Shown here: piece after piece, positions 28,671 through 39,068 of the stretch
How positions within the stretch are numbered: position 1 is the first letter of the stretch
Layout of the letters: every line of letters begins with the position of its first letter
From: Candidatus Geothermocultor quzhuomuensis
GTDB taxonomy: Bacteria; Actinomycetota; Aquicultoria; Geothermocultorales; Geothermocultoraceae
NCBI GenBank assembly: GCA_015711795.1
Contig: JACVJC010000009.1
Span: 1 to 64,000, forward strand
Reading direction: 5' to 3'
DNA length: 64,000 nucleotides
Notes under the pieces: generated by a model
Told to the model about the DNA's origin: nothing
The model's input: the letters and a program-made list of their open reading frames with translations, nothing else
The model's database searches: none
Translations under genes and position numbers: made by a program

Positions 28671-29349
28671 AACCATAAACTCCTCGAACTTGATCTCGGA
28701 CAATTCTTCCATTTTCTAATGCAATTACTCTTTTTCTCATTGAATCAACCATTTCTCGATTGTGAGTGGCAACTAAAACTGTCGTCCCCATTTTATTAAT
28801 CCGGTCAAATAAAGCCATAAGTTCAAGTGAAGTAGCAGGGTCTAAATTCCCAGTAGGTTCATCAGCTAAAAGAATTGGAGGGTGGTTAACCAAGGCACGA
28901 GCAATTGAAATTCTTTGCTGTTCCCCTCCGGAAAGTTCACTTGGAAATTTATGCCCTTGTGATTCCAAGCCAACTAACTTTAATATTTCAGGCACTTGTT
29001 CTCTAATAACATGTTGAGAACGACCTAGAACTTCAAGAGCAAAAGCAACATTCTCTTCAGCTGTTTTATTAGGAAGTAATTTAAAATCCTGAAAGACGCA
29101 ACCAATATTCCTTCTTAAATAAGGTACTTTCCAAGGTCTTAAATGAAGAACATCAATTCCAGCGACATAAATTTCTCCAGTAGTTGGAAGAATCTCCCTC
29201 AAAAGAAGTCTGATAAAAGTGGTTTTCCCGGAACCACTAGGCCCAACTAGAAAAATAAACTCCCCTTTTTCTACATCAACATTAATTTCTGCCAGAGCAG
29301 GCTCAGAATGATTAGGATAATATTTTGTTACGTTGCGCATTTTAATCAT
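28660..29349 (-). CDS. ftsE: Cell division ATP-binding protein FtsE
   Basis: The 229-residue ABC ATPase has Walker A (LVGPSGSGKTTFIRLLLRE, residues about 34-52), Q-loop (NIGCVFQDFKLLPNKT), signature (PSELSGGEQQRISIARALV), Walker B (PPILLADEPTGNLDP) and H-loop (TVLVATHNREMVD). These are characteristic of FtsE. It is the first gene of the ftsE-ftsX-hydrolase-S41 protease set. Confidence 0.96.
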   Translation of the reverse strand: MIKMRNVTKYYPNHSEPALAEINVDVEKGEFIFLVGPSGSGKTTFIRLLLREILPTTGEIYVAGIDVLHLRPWKVPYLRRNIGCVFQDFKLLPNKTAEENVAFALEVLGRSQHVIREQVPEILKLVGLESQGHKFPSELSGGEQQRISIARALVNHPPILLADEPTGNLDPATSLELMALFDRINKMGTTVLVATHNREMVDSMRKRVIALENGRIVRDQVRGVYGYED

Positions 29350-29431
29350 ATTACTTTCGCCTTAAACAATTCTAGCAAACAGAAAGAGAGAAATAAACTT
29401 CACCCTTGATTTTTTCTTTGAAAAATTTATT

Positions 29432-30355
29432 CTAAAGAAGGGATTTTGCTGAAAAAGCAATTTTTTCTGGGGTTAAACCATAGTGAATTAAAAGCTCATT
29501 AGCACTTCCAGAACAGCCAAATTTATCTTCAATTCCAACCCTTTTAACTTTGCAAGGGAACTTTTCGGATAAAAGTTCTGAGATTGCTCCACCCAAGCCA
29601 CCGATGATGCTATGTTCTTCAGCTGTTACTACTCTCTTAGTCTTAGCAACCGATTCTAGGATTCCTTCTTCATCTAATGGCTTAATGGTGTGAACATTAA
29701 TAACTTCTGCCTCAATTCCTTCCTTCTCAAGGATAAAAGATGCTTCTAGAGATTTTTTAACCATAATCCCAGTAGAAAAAATTGAGACATCACTTCCCTC
29801 TCTTAACTTTTCAATCTTACCAAATTGAAAGCGATAATTATCACCGTAAATAAAAGGAACAGCTGGTCTACCTAACCGAATAAAAACTGGTCCTTCGATT
29901 TCTGCGGATTCTTTAATTGCTTCTCGGGCTTGATAATAATCAGCTGGGACAATAACTTTCATATTTGGAATCGCTCTCATAATAGCAATATCTTCAACAG
30001 TTTGGTGAGAAGCTCCATCTTCACCAACACTAATTCCAGCATGAGTAGGGCACAACTTAACATTTAAATTTGAATAGCAAATAGTATTCCTAACCTGCTC
30101 TAAAGCTCTTTGACAAGCAAAAATTACAAATGAACCTGTATAGCAAATCTTCCCACAAGTAGCAATTCCAGCAGCTAAATCCATCATGTTTTGCTCAGCA
30201 ATTCCACATTCAATAAAGCGCTCTGGATATCTTTGAGCAAACTTAATACTATAAGTCGATTTAGCTAAATCAGCATCGAGAACTACAATATTTTCATATT
30301 TTTCACCTAATTCTAAAAGAGCATCTCCATACCCTTCTCGTGTTGCCTTCATCAA
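29432..30355 (-). CDS. Transketolase, C-terminal subunit
   Basis: The 307-residue protein corresponds to the pyrimidine-binding and C-terminal halves of transketolase: VVLDADLAKSTYSIKFAQRY, ERFIECGIAEQNMMDLAAGI (catalytic Glu in the thiamine site), THAGISVGEDGASHQTVEDI and a final domain with VVTAEEHSIIGGLGGAISEL. With the N-terminal subunit upstream it forms a split two-gene transketolase, which exchanges two-carbon units between sugar phosphates using thiamine diphosphate. A 123-base spacer separates the two. Confidence 0.93.
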   Translation of the reverse strand: MMKATREGYGDALLELGEKYENIVVLDADLAKSTYSIKFAQRYPERFIECGIAEQNMMDLAAGIATCGKICYTGSFVIFACQRALEQVRNTICYSNLNVKLCPTHAGISVGEDGASHQTVEDIAIMRAIPNMKVIVPADYYQAREAIKESAEIEGPVFIRLGRPAVPFIYGDNYRFQFGKIEKLREGSDVSIFSTGIMVKKSLEASFILEKEGIEAEVINVHTIKPLDEEGILESVAKTKRVVTAEEHSIIGGLGGAISELLSEKFPCKVKRVGIEDKFGCSGSANELLIHYGLTPEKIAFSAKSLL

Positions 30356-30478
30356 TCCTCCACCTAAACCAGTTACTTATGACTCATGACACGCTTAACC
30401 CCTAAAGTCTGATAAATTTCAATCTTCAGCTCTTTTAACTTCAGTCTTCAGCCTATTTGCTCTCACCGCTTTCGAAAG

Positions 30479-31309
30479 CTAGTCGCTTTCTTTTATCTCT
30501 TTAAGAGCTTGCTCCATTTGCTCCCGATCTGGAGCTTTTCCATGAAAGTCAACTACATTCTCCATAAATGATACCCCTTTACCCTTTATTGTTCTGGCAA
30601 TTATCATTGTAGGCTTCCCCTTAACTGTTCTCGCTTTCTCCAAAGCATCAATTATCTGATTAAAATCGTGACCATCTATCTCAATAACTTCCCAACCAAA
30701 AGCCTGCCATTTTGCCGCCAGAGGTTGAACCTCCATAACTTTACTGACTGGTCCGTCTATCTGAAGCCCATTATAATCAAGAATGCCGCATAAATTATCT
30801 AACTTATAGTGAGAAGCGAACATTGCTGTTTCCCAAATCTCACCTTCCTGGCACTCCCCATCACCTATTAAAACAAAAACTCGATAATCTTTCTTATCAA
30901 TTTTTCCAGCTAAAGCCATACCACAAGCAGCTGAAAATCCATGACCAAGAGAGCCCGCTGAAATTTCAACACCAGGAAGTTTTCTCATATCAGGGTGGCC
31001 TTGTAAGGGGCTGTTAAATTTCCTTAGTGTCCAAAGAACTTCGCGAGAAAAATAACCAGCTTCCGCTAAAGCAGCATAAAGCAAAGGGGCAGCATGTCCC
31101 TTGCTAAAAACAAATCTATCCCTATCTTCCCAGTAAGGGTTGCGAAAATCGTGCCTTAAATGATAAAAGTAAAGAGTAGCTACGATATCGGCTGCCGAAA
31201 GGGAACCACCAGGATGGCCAGAACCAGCTAAACCAATCATTTTTATAATATCATAGCGAAGCTGCTTTGATTTTTCTTTAAGTAATTTTGTTACCTCTTC
31301 CCTCTCCAT
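30479..31309 (-). CDS. Transketolase, N-terminal subunit
   Basis: The 276-residue protein is the thiamine-diphosphate-binding half of transketolase: [59 protein letters not shown] and the metal/diphosphate site [20 protein letters not shown] with NGLQIDG. Split transketolases occur in many anaerobic bacteria and archaea and serve ribose supply. The C-terminal gene follows on the same strand. Confidence 0.94.
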   Translation of the reverse strand: MEREEVTKLLKEKSKQLRYDIIKMIGLAGSGHPGGSLSAADIVATLYFYHLRHDFRNPYWEDRDRFVFSKGHAAPLLYAALAEAGYFSREVLWTLRKFNSPLQGHPDMRKLPGVEISAGSLGHGFSAACGMALAGKIDKKDYRVFVLIGDGECQEGEIWETAMFASHYKLDNLCGILDYNGLQIDGPVSKVMEVQPLAAKWQAFGWEVIEIDGHDFNQIIDALEKARTVKGKPTMIIARTIKGKGVSFMENVVDFHGKAPDREQMEQALKEIKESD

Positions 31310-31523
31310 TCATTATCCATTTAAATTAAAAATAAATTAAAAAATAGTTGGGCTAAATTCGTCAATATCATAACAAAAGGAAAAAAGATAAAAAATAGAA
31401 ATTTAAGAAAAAAAGAGAATTTTTTAAAATAGCTCAAGCAAAAAATATTTATTAAAATTAAACAATTTAAAGGATTGTTAAAGTTTAAAATTAACTGACT
31501 AAAAAATGGTTTTGAACTTTATT

Positions 31524-34124
31524 TTAATCTTTTCTATTTAATTTCTTCTTTTCAAAAATAATCTTATCCCCCTTAACATCAGCAATAATAGTATTGTCTT
31601 CCTTAAATTTGCCTTCCATCAGCTCCAAGGCTAAAGGGTCTAATATCTTTCGTTGAATTACCCTTTTTAAAGGTCGAGCCCCATAAATAGGGTCAAAGCC
31701 TTCTTTAGCTAAGTGCTCCTTTGCTTTTTCCGTTAAGACAAGGTCAATTTTTTTCTCTTCCAGTCTTTTTCTCAAATTTCTTAATTGTATTTCAATAATC
31801 TTTTTAATTTCCTCTTCTCCTAGCCGATTAAAGATGACCACCTCATCAATTCGATTTAAAAATTCAGGGCGAAAAGTTGCCCTAAGAGCTCCCAAAACTT
31901 TCTCACGTATCTTATGGCCATCTTCACTACTAAGCTCAGAAATCCATTGACTACCAACATTGGATGTCATAATGATAACGGTATTTTTAAAGTCCACAGT
32001 TCGACCATGACCATCAGTTAAACGTCCATCATCCAAAATTTGGAGCAAAAGATTAAATACCTCAGGATGTGCTTTCTCAATTTCATCAAGGAGTATCACG
32101 CTGTAAGGACGACGGCGAATAGCCTCAGTTAAATAGCCACCTTCCTCAAATCCAACATAACCGGGTGGAGCACCAATCAATCGGGCAACTGAATGCTTCT
32201 CCATAAATTCAGACATATCAATCCGAACCATTGCCCTCTCGTCATCAAAAAGAAATTCCGATAAAGCTTTAGCTAATTCAGTCTTCCCCACCCCTGTTGG
32301 GCCTAAAAAAATAAAGGAACCAATTGGCCTATTGGGTTCTTGTAAACCAGCTCGGGCTCGACGAACTGCATTTGATATTGCTTTGATTGCTTCATCTTGA
32401 CCAACTACTCTTTGACTTAATCTTTCCTCCATCTTCACTAACTTCTCAACTTCTCCCTCCATTAAGCGAGTAACAGGGATGCCTGTCCATTGAGAAACTA
32501 TTTCCGCAATATCTTCACCATCAACTTCTTCTTTAAGCATTCTCTCACTTTTTTGCAAAGCCGCTAATTCCTTGTTTGCTTCCTCCAACTTTTTTTCCAG
32601 TTCTAAAATTACCCCATATTTTAATCGAGCAGCTTCTCCTAAATTGCCTTCCCTTTCTGCCTTAACTTCCTCGACTTTTTTCCTCTCAATCTCTTCTTTT
32701 ATATTTTGAATCTTTCCAATAATCTCTTTCTCTTTTACCCACTTTTCTTTCATTTTCTCACTTTGGCTTTTAAGACTGTCTAAATTTTTCTCCAGTTTCT
32801 CCAGTTTCTCTTTTGAAGCTTTATCCTTTTCCTTCCTTAAGGCTTCTCTTTCAATTTCAAGTTGTCTTATTTTTCTCTCAATTTCATCAATTTCTGAAGG
32901 CAAGCTATCAATCTCAATCCTAAGTCGAGAGGCTGCTTCATCGATAAGGTCAATAGCTTTGTCAGGCAAAAAGCGGTCAGAAATGTAACGGTGAGATAAA
33001 AGAGCTGCAGCTACAATCGCTGAATCAAGTATTTTAACCCCATGATGAACTTCATAACGCTCCTTTAAGCCTCTTAAAATGGCAATAGTATCTTCAACCG
33101 AAGGCTCGGCAACATAAAGAGGTTGAAACCTCCTCTCAAGAGCAGCATCCTTTTCAATATATTTCCGATACTCATCCAAAGTGGTAGCTCCAACACATCT
33201 TAATTCTCCCCTTGCGAGCATTGGTTTAAACATATTTGACGCATCCATAGCTCCCTCGGCAGCTCCCGCACCAACTAAAGAATGAAGCTCATCAATGAAG
33301 AGGATTATCTCGCCTTGCGCTTCAGCAATTTCTTTAAGCAAAGCTTTAACCCGATCCTCAAACTCACCCCGGTATTTAGTTCCTGCAATTAAAGCACCAA
33401 GGTCGAGAGCATAAATTCTCTTTCCTTTTAATCCCTCCGGCACATCTCCCGCCACAATTCTTTGAGCAAGCCCTTCAGCAATAGCAGTTTTACCAACTCC
33501 CGGCTCACCAATTAAAACAGGATTGTTTTTAGTCCGTCTCGAAAGGATTTGAATAACTCTTCTTATTTCACTATCACGGCCAATTACTGGGTCTAATTTT
33601 CCCTTTCGAGCTAAATCAGTGAGATCACGAGTGAACCGAGCAAGGGCTTGATATTTCTCTTCAGGGCTTTGGTCTGTGACCCTATGAGGGCCTCTAATTT
33701 CCGCCAGAGCTTTAAAAATATTTTCTTGAGTGAAACCAAATTTCTCTAAAATTTGAGCAGAAACTCCTCCTTCCTTCAAAATTGCTAGTAAAAGATGTTC
33801 AGTGCTTACATAATCATCTTTTAGCTGATTAGCTTGGATGAAAGAATTGTCTAAAACTTTCTTTAATCGCGGGGAAACATATTGACCAGGTGAAGTTCCA
33901 TAAACTTTGGGCAACTTTTCTAATTCTTTTTTTAATTCTTCTTTAACTTGCTCAATCTCTATCCCAAGCCTTTTAAAAAGTGAAGAAATAATCCCCTCCC
34001 TTTCCTCTAAAAGAGAAAAGAGTAAATGTTCAACCTCAATATTTTGATGGTCAAGCTGCTCACTTAAGCTTTGAGCTTTTTCAAAAGCTTCCTGAGCTTT
34101 ATAAGTAAACTTGTCAAATTTCAT
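31524..34124 (-). CDS. clpB: ATP-dependent chaperone ClpB
   Basis: ClpB pulls proteins out of aggregates together with DnaK. The 866-residue protein has two N-terminal Clp repeats (residues about 1-150), AAA1 with Walker [14 protein letters not shown] (about 205) and Walker [16 protein letters not shown], the long middle coiled coil (about 400-530), and AAA2 with [14 protein letters not shown] (about 605) and [15 protein letters not shown]. ClpB rather than ClpC is indicated by the middle domain length and [15 protein letters not shown]. It is the last gene of the HspR heat-shock operon, 17 bases after hspR. Confidence 0.97.
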   Translation of the reverse strand: MKFDKFTYKAQEAFEKAQSLSEQLDHQNIEVEHLLFSLLEEREGIISSLFKRLGIEIEQVKEELKKELEKLPKVYGTSPGQYVSPRLKKVLDNSFIQANQLKDDYVSTEHLLLAILKEGGVSAQILEKFGFTQENIFKALAEIRGPHRVTDQSPEEKYQALARFTRDLTDLARKGKLDPVIGRDSEIRRVIQILSRRTKNNPVLIGEPGVGKTAIAEGLAQRIVAGDVPEGLKGKRIYALDLGALIAGTKYRGEFEDRVKALLKEIAEAQGEIILFIDELHSLVGAGAAEGAMDASNMFKPMLARGELRCVGATTLDEYRKYIEKDAALERRFQPLYVAEPSVEDTIAILRGLKERYEVHHGVKILDSAIVAAALLSHRYISDRFLPDKAIDLIDEAASRLRIEIDSLPSEIDEIERKIRQLEIEREALRKEKDKASKEKLEKLEKNLDSLKSQSEKMKEKWVKEKEIIGKIQNIKEEIERKKVEEVKAEREGNLGEAARLKYGVILELEKKLEEANKELAALQKSERMLKEEVDGEDIAEIVSQWTGIPVTRLMEGEVEKLVKMEERLSQRVVGQDEAIKAISNAVRRARAGLQEPNRPIGSFIFLGPTGVGKTELAKALSEFLFDDERAMVRIDMSEFMEKHSVARLIGAPPGYVGFEEGGYLTEAIRRRPYSVILLDEIEKAHPEVFNLLLQILDDGRLTDGHGRTVDFKNTVIIMTSNVGSQWISELSSEDGHKIREKVLGALRATFRPEFLNRIDEVVIFNRLGEEEIKKIIEIQLRNLRKRLEEKKIDLVLTEKAKEHLAKEGFDPIYGARPLKRVIQRKILDPLALELMEGKFKEDNTIIADVKGDKIIFEKKKLNRKD

Positions 34125-34141
34125 AATTTTTCTCCTCCTAA

Positions 34142-34525
34142 TTATCGCTTTACAATAAAGCTTTTGGGCATTAAAACAAGCTCGTTTCGAAAGCTTCGCT
34201 TAATTCTTTCTATTTCCCTCTCTACTTCTTTCTCAATCTGAACAATCTTTTTTTCCATCTCAACTTTGAGTGCTTCTAGTTCACTAATTTCACCTTTTAA
34301 GGAAATGATTATCTTTACACCAGCTAAATTAACTCTTTCTTTTTGAGTCAATTCCTGAATTAAGCGAACCTTTTTAATGTCCTCGTCAGAGTAAAGTCTT
34401 GTTCCTCCCTTAGTTCGATTAGGAGAAATCAACTTTTCTCTCTCGTAAATTCTTAATGTCTGAGGGTGAACCCCTGCTAACTTAGCTGCGATACTAATTG
34501 TATAAAGAGGAACATCTCGTTCCAT
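34142..34525 (-). CDS. hspR: MerR-type heat-shock repressor HspR
   Basis: HspR represses the dnaK operon together with DnaK as co-repressor. The 127-residue protein has a MerR helix-turn-helix at the start: [27 protein letters not shown]-like [20 protein letters not shown] and [20 protein letters not shown], followed by a coiled coil. It lacks metal-binding cysteines. In actinomycetes it binds HAIR sites (CTTGAGT-N7-ACTCAAG) upstream of dnaK, but no clear HAIR could be seen at 38885-39000. It sits between dnaJ and clpB. Confidence 0.9.
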   Translation of the reverse strand: MERDVPLYTISIAAKLAGVHPQTLRIYEREKLISPNRTKGGTRLYSDEDIKKVRLIQELTQKERVNLAGVKIIISLKGEISELEALKVEMEKKIVQIEKEVEREIERIKRSFRNELVLMPKSFIVKR

Positions 34526-34590
34526 TCCTCTTCACCTCTTCTTCACTTAACAAGTAGCAAATAAATTCAAACTAAAGACTTATGAAAAAC

Positions 34591-34660
34591 AACTAAAAAA
34601 TATTTTAAAAGAGCTTTTAACTTTAATCTTCAGTCTATGGCCTTGTATTTTTAGTCATTT
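34591..34660 (-). repeat. Dispersed intergenic repeat, copy B
   Basis: On the minus strand this reads ACAAGGCCATAGACTGAAG followed by ATTAAAGTTAAAAGCTCTTT, nearly the same as copy A at 5460-5562, but diverging after the TTTTAA core. It fills most of the spacer between dnaJ and hspR and may affect read-through within the operon. Confidence 0.6.
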
Positions 34661-34698
34661 CGTTTCCTGTTGTTTATCGCCTGTTATTTACTCATCGC

Positions 34699-35799
34699 CT
34701 AGTGCTTAGATGGCCAACTTGACCTTGGGTTTTCCCGATTTATTTCCGCGAATTTCTTTAAAAGCTCCCTTTCCTGGCGTGAGAGGTTTTTAGGAACACT
34801 TACCTTGACCTTAACCAACATGTCACCTCTGCCAAACCTTCCTACCTGAGGAAAACCTTTACCCCTGATCCGAAAAACTTGGTCATTTTGAGTTCCCGCT
34901 GGAATCTTCAAGGTAACTTCCCCATTAACTGTCGGTATTCTAATATTCGTACCCAAAGCTGCTTCAGTAAAGGAAAGGGGTAGGTCTAAAAGGATGTCAG
35001 AATTTTCTCTCTTAAAGAAGGGGTGAGGACTAACTCTCACATTTAAATAAAGATCACCTGGAGGACCTCCCCTCAAGCCTGGTTCTCCCATGTTTTTTAG
35101 TCTGATTTTTGCACCATCATCGATTCCAGCTGGCACTTTCACTGTAACTTTTTGAGTCTCAGTACTCTTTCCAGTTCCACGACAATTGGGACAAGGATTT
35201 TCAATAATTGTTCCAACCCCCATACATCTTGGGCAGGTTCGACTAATGCTAAATGGCCCTTGAGCTATTGCAACATATCCTCTCCCCTGACAATCAGGGC
35301 ACCTCTTAGAAGTAGTACCAACCCTTGCTCCACTTCCTCCACAAACTGGACAATCAACTTCCCTTGATATAGGAACTCTAGTTGTTACTCCTCGGTAAGC
35401 ATCTTCAAAAGAGATTCGAATAGTAACGCTTAAATCCCTTCCCCTTCGAGAAGCAGATGGACGAGTTCTCTCAAATCCAGTAAAGATATCAAATATATCT
35501 CCAAATGGAGAGAAGAAGTCACTAAAGCCAATGTCTTCGAAACCAAATCCCCCTGGCCGAAATCCTTGAGAAAAGAAATCAAATCCTTGATCATACTCTC
35601 TTCTCTTTTTAGGGTCACGAAGGACCTCATATGCTTCATTTATTTCTTTCATTTTTTCTTCAGCTTCTTTATTGCCTGGGTTGCGATCTGGGTGATACTT
35701 CTTTGCTAAATTAAAATAAGCTCTCTTTATTTCTTCTTGGCTTGCGTTTCTATCAACCCCTAAAATTTTATAAAAATCCTTAAATTGCCGTCCATTCAT
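34699..35799 (-). CDS. dnaJ: Chaperone protein DnaJ
   Basis: DnaJ stimulates the DnaK ATPase and delivers substrates. The 366-residue protein has an N-terminal J domain with the HPD motif ([11 protein letters not shown]), a Gly/Phe-rich stretch (about 75-115), four zinc-binding CxxCxGxG repeats ([32 protein letters not shown]) and C-terminal substrate-binding domains ([17 protein letters not shown]-like). Start ATG after GAGGTTTTCAAG. It follows grpE by 41 bases. Confidence 0.97.
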   Translation of the reverse strand: MNGRQFKDFYKILGVDRNASQEEIKRAYFNLAKKYHPDRNPGNKEAEEKMKEINEAYEVLRDPKKRREYDQGFDFFSQGFRPGGFGFEDIGFSDFFSPFGDIFDIFTGFERTRPSASRRGRDLSVTIRISFEDAYRGVTTRVPISREVDCPVCGGSGARVGTTSKRCPDCQGRGYVAIAQGPFSISRTCPRCMGVGTIIENPCPNCRGTGKSTETQKVTVKVPAGIDDGAKIRLKNMGEPGLRGGPPGDLYLNVRVSPHPFFKRENSDILLDLPLSFTEAALGTNIRIPTVNGEVTLKIPAGTQNDQVFRIRGKGFPQVGRFGRGDMLVKVKVSVPKNLSRQERELLKKFAEINRENPRSSWPSKH

Positions 35800-35840
35800 C
35801 TTGAAAACCTCACAACCCTAAATTAAAGATAAACTTTAAA

Positions 35841-36455
35841 TTAATGGTCACCTCTGGACTCACTTTCAAAAGCTGGTTTTACTTGACTTCGGTAAGAAAC
35901 TTTAACTAAGGCCGGCCGAATAAGTTTCCCTTTCAAGGTGTAGCCTTTCTGAAGCACTTCCACAACTGTATCTTCTTCATGTTTTTCGCTTTCCACCCGA
36001 ATAACTGCCTCATGTTTTTCTGGATTGAATCGTTCTCCACAAGGGTTAATTACTTCCACTCCTTCTTGAAAGAGAATTTCTTTTAGCTGTGAATAAACCA
36101 TTTCTACCCCTTTGATAAGAGTTTTAACATCATGAGTCTTTTTTGCTGCTCCAAGAGCTCTTTCAAGATTATCAATGAGCGGAAGAAGCTTAGCAACTAC
36201 ACTTTCTGCTGCTAATTCAACTACCCTTGTTTGTTCTTTAATTATTCTTTTCTTATAATTTTCAAATTCAGCCTTTAGTCTCTTTAAGGTGTCAAGGTAT
36301 TCATCTGCCTCTTTCTCTTTAATCTTTAATTCCTCTTTCAAATTTTTAATATCCTTTTCTAGATGGGCTTGTCTTTCTGCAATATTCTTTATTTCTCCAC
36401 TTCCAGAACTTATCTCTCTTTCGCCCCTCTTCGCTTTCTTTTTCTTTTCAACCAT
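35841..36455 (-). CDS. grpE: Nucleotide exchange factor GrpE
   Basis: GrpE releases ADP from DnaK. The 204-residue protein has a charged disordered N-terminus, a long coiled coil (KDIKNLKEELKIKEKEADEY), the linker RLKAEFENYKKRIIKEQ, and the C-terminal beta domain (INPCGERFNPEKHEAVIRVE, KGYTLKGKLIRPALVKVSY). It lies between hsp20 and dnaJ in the HspR operon. Confidence 0.96.
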   Translation of the reverse strand: MVEKKKKAKRGEREISSGSGEIKNIAERQAHLEKDIKNLKEELKIKEKEADEYLDTLKRLKAEFENYKKRIIKEQTRVVELAAESVVAKLLPLIDNLERALGAAKKTHDVKTLIKGVEMVYSQLKEILFQEGVEVINPCGERFNPEKHEAVIRVESEKHEEDTVVEVLQKGYTLKGKLIRPALVKVSYRSQVKPAFESESRGDH

Positions 36456-36541
36456 CTCATCACCTCAAAATAAAAAATAATAAATTTCTCTCTTTAGCCT
36501 AAAATTCTAAAAAGAGTAATAGGGAAGCCCAGAGAAAAGTT

Positions 36542-36994
36542 TTATTCTTCAATTTTAACCTTTACTTTTTTAGGTTTCGCTTCCTCAAGCTTGGGAAGAC
36601 GAACCTCTAAAATTCCATCTTTGAAAGAAGCTTTGACCTTATCAACAACGATAGGGGTTGGGAAAGGAATTACTCTTTGAAAATTTCCGTATCGCCTTTC
36701 CAGACGATAGAAATTCTCTTCCTTGACCTCCTCTTCAAATTTTCTCTCTCCTTTAATTGTCAAAGCTTCCTCATCAACTGAAACATCAACATCCTTAGCT
36801 GTAAGACCAGGAAGTTCTGCTTTAACAATTACTTCTTTGTCTTTCTCATAAACATCAATAGTAGGAATCCACCCTTCCTCAGCTGTTAATTTAGCTAAGG
36901 AACGAGGGGTTCCAAAAGCCTTTTCAAACATTTTTGCTATTTCCTCTTGAATTGAAAGAAAATCTCTAAAAGGATCCCATCTAGTAATAGCCAT
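36542..36994 (-). CDS. Hsp20/alpha-crystallin family small heat-shock protein
   Basis: The 150-residue protein has the alpha-crystallin core: IDVYEKDKEVIVKAELPGLT, VDVSVDEEALTIKGERKFEE, YGNFQRVIPFPTPIVVDKVK and FKDGILEVRLPKLEEAKPKK. It holds unfolding proteins for DnaK. ATG 36994 (MAITRWDPFRDFLSI) is preferred to GTG 37003, since AAAGGAGGTG ends there and gives a 6-base spacing. It is placed between dnaK and grpE, a less usual position. Confidence 0.95.
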   Translation of the reverse strand: MAITRWDPFRDFLSIQEEIAKMFEKAFGTPRSLAKLTAEEGWIPTIDVYEKDKEVIVKAELPGLTAKDVDVSVDEEALTIKGERKFEEEVKEENFYRLERRYGNFQRVIPFPTPIVVDKVKASFKDGILEVRLPKLEEAKPKKVKVKIEE

Positions 36995-37033
36995 CCCAAA
37001 CACCTCCTTTGTTAATTATTGCTAGCTTCCCTA

Positions 37034-38884
37034 TTACTCTTCCTTTTTCTTTTCTCCACCTTCATTAATAATTTCTGCATCGACAACTCCTTGATCTTCG
37101 CTATTCCCTCCACCAGTTTGACCAGCTGCTTTAGCTTGAGCTTCTTGGGCTTGAGAGTAAACCACTTGAGCTATCTTTTGTGAAACTTGAAGGAGGTTCT
37201 CATATGCTGCTCTAATCTTTTCAACATCATCCCCCTTCAAAGCTTCCTTAACTTCCGCTAAAGCTTTTTCAATTGATTCTCTTTCAGTGGGGCTTAGTTT
37301 ATCACCCACTTCTTTCAAGCTTTTTTCAACTTGATAGGCAAGGTTATCCGCATTATTCCTCACCTCAGCGATTTCTCTTTTCTTTCGGTCTTCTTCAGCA
37401 TGCCTTTCAGCTTCCTCAATCATTCTCTTGATTTCATCTTCTGGAAGACGAGTGCTACCAGTTACGGTAATTTTCTGCTCTTTACCTGTACCTAAATCTT
37501 TCGCTGAAACATGGACAATTCCATCTTTATCAATATCAAAAGTCACTTCAATTTGAGGAACACCCCTCGGAGCTGGAGGAATTCCATCAAGATGAAAACG
37601 CCCCAAAGTTTTATTATCAGCTGCCATTGGTCGTTCTCCTTGAAGGACATGAATCTCTACACTTGGCTGAAAATCCTCAGCAGTAGTGAAGATTTCACTC
37701 TTTTTAATTGGAATTGAAGTATTCCGCTCAATTAACTTAGTAAAAACTCCTCCCTTAGTCTCAACGCCTAAAGAAAGGGGGGTTACATCAACTAAAAGAA
37801 TTTCCTTTACCTCTTGAGTTATAATACCTGCTTGGAGGGCTGCTCCAACTGCTACAACTTCATCAGGGTTAATATCCTTTCTTGGCTCCTTGCCTGTAAA
37901 TTCTTTAACCATATCAATTACAGCCGGCATTCGAGTGGCTCCACCAACCAAAATTACATGGTCAATGTCTTTTGCCTCAACTCCTGCATCTTTCATAGCT
38001 CGCTCAACTGGACCTCGACATCTCTCTAAAAGGTCTGCAGTCATCCTTTGAAATTCGGAACGGGTTAAAGTCATCTCCAAATGTTTTGGACCTTGAGCAT
38101 CAGCTGTAATAAAAGGCAAGTTTATACTTGTCTCAAGAGCAGATGAAAGTTCACACTTAGCTTTTTCAGCTGCTTCAGTTAACCTCTGCATTGCCATTTT
38201 GTCTTGAGATAAATCAATTCCATACTTATTCTTAAAGTCATCAACCATCCATTTAACAATTCGCTGATCCCAATCATCTCCTCCAAGATGATTATCTCCA
38301 CTAGTTGCTTTAACCTTAATTGTTTCCGCTTCTGGAACAATTTCAAGAATTGAAACATCAAAAGTACCTCCACCAAGGTCAAAGACTAGAATTGTTTGCT
38401 CCTTTTCTTTATCTAAGCCATAGGCAAGGGCAGCAGCTGTAGGTTCATTGATTATCCTAAGAACTTCAAGCCCAGCAATTTTTCCAGCATCTTTGGTAGC
38501 TTGTCTTTGAGCATCTTCAAAATAAGCTGGTACTGTGATTACTGCTTGAGTAACCTTTTCGCCCAAATAAGCTTCAACATCTTTCTTTATTTTTTGCAAA
38601 ATAAAAGCAGAAATTTGTTGGGGAGTATACTTTTTCTTGTCGATTTCGATTGTCCAATCCGAACCCATATGACGTTTAACTGAACGAATTGTTCTTTCAG
38701 GATTAGAAACAGCTTGTCTCTTCGCAACTTCACCTACAACTATCTCACCTCCCTTGCGAAAAGCAACTACTGAAGGAGTTACCCTACCACCTTCAGCACT
38801 CTGAATGACTGTAGGCTCTCCTCCAATTAAAACGGCTGCGCAAGAATTAGTTGTCCCTAAATCAATTCCAACTGCTTTTGGCAT
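37034..38884 (-). CDS. dnaK: Chaperone protein DnaK
   Basis: Hsp70 chaperone and, with HspR, likely co-repressor of its own operon. The 616-residue protein has the ATPase signatures [38 protein letters not shown] and [20 protein letters not shown], the linker [17 protein letters not shown], the substrate-binding domain and a helical lid, ending in an EEVDAE-like acidic tail ([18 protein letters not shown]). It is the first gene of the operon and has a strong promoter. Confidence 0.98.
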   Translation of the reverse strand: MPKAVGIDLGTTNSCAAVLIGGEPTVIQSAEGGRVTPSVVAFRKGGEIVVGEVAKRQAVSNPERTIRSVKRHMGSDWTIEIDKKKYTPQQISAFILQKIKKDVEAYLGEKVTQAVITVPAYFEDAQRQATKDAGKIAGLEVLRIINEPTAAALAYGLDKEKEQTILVFDLGGGTFDVSILEIVPEAETIKVKATSGDNHLGGDDWDQRIVKWMVDDFKNKYGIDLSQDKMAMQRLTEAAEKAKCELSSALETSINLPFITADAQGPKHLEMTLTRSEFQRMTADLLERCRGPVERAMKDAGVEAKDIDHVILVGGATRMPAVIDMVKEFTGKEPRKDINPDEVVAVGAALQAGIITQEVKEILLVDVTPLSLGVETKGGVFTKLIERNTSIPIKKSEIFTTAEDFQPSVEIHVLQGERPMAADNKTLGRFHLDGIPPAPRGVPQIEVTFDIDKDGIVHVSAKDLGTGKEQKITVTGSTRLPEDEIKRMIEEAERHAEEDRKKREIAEVRNNADNLAYQVEKSLKEVGDKLSPTERESIEKALAEVKEALKGDDVEKIRAAYENLLQVSQKIAQVVYSQAQEAQAKAAGQTGGGNSEDQGVVDAEIINEGGEKKKEE

Positions 38885-38927
38885 CTTAAAAACACCTCCA
38901 ATTTAACATAGAATTTAAAGTATTTTT

Positions 38928-38956
38928 ATTATAAAATCTAAGTCCAATATTGTCAA
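38928..38956 (-). promoter_or_regulatory. Promoter of the dnaK operon (perfect -35/-10)
   Basis: On the minus strand TTGACA (38956-38951), 17 bases, TATAAT (38933-38928): an exact housekeeping sigma consensus, 44 bases before the dnaK ATG, with GGAGGTG as RBS. No HAIR or CIRCE element is clear; a 10-bp palindrome ACTTTAAAGT lies upstream at about 38971-38980. Confidence 0.8.
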
Positions 38957-39068
38957 ATTTCTAGTAACTACTTTAAAGTGCTCTTTTGAAAATTTTTTTA
39001 GAGAAAATAAAAATTATTGTTAAAGGCTTACTAGTTAAAATGTCAATCTTAAAAGGTAAAATTGAAAC

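Noticed and set aside
38885-39000. HAIR or CIRCE element upstream of dnaK
   Set aside because: No CTTGAGT-N7-ACTCAAG or TTAGCACTC-N9-GAGTGCTAA match could be found; only a short ACTTTAAAGT palindrome is present.
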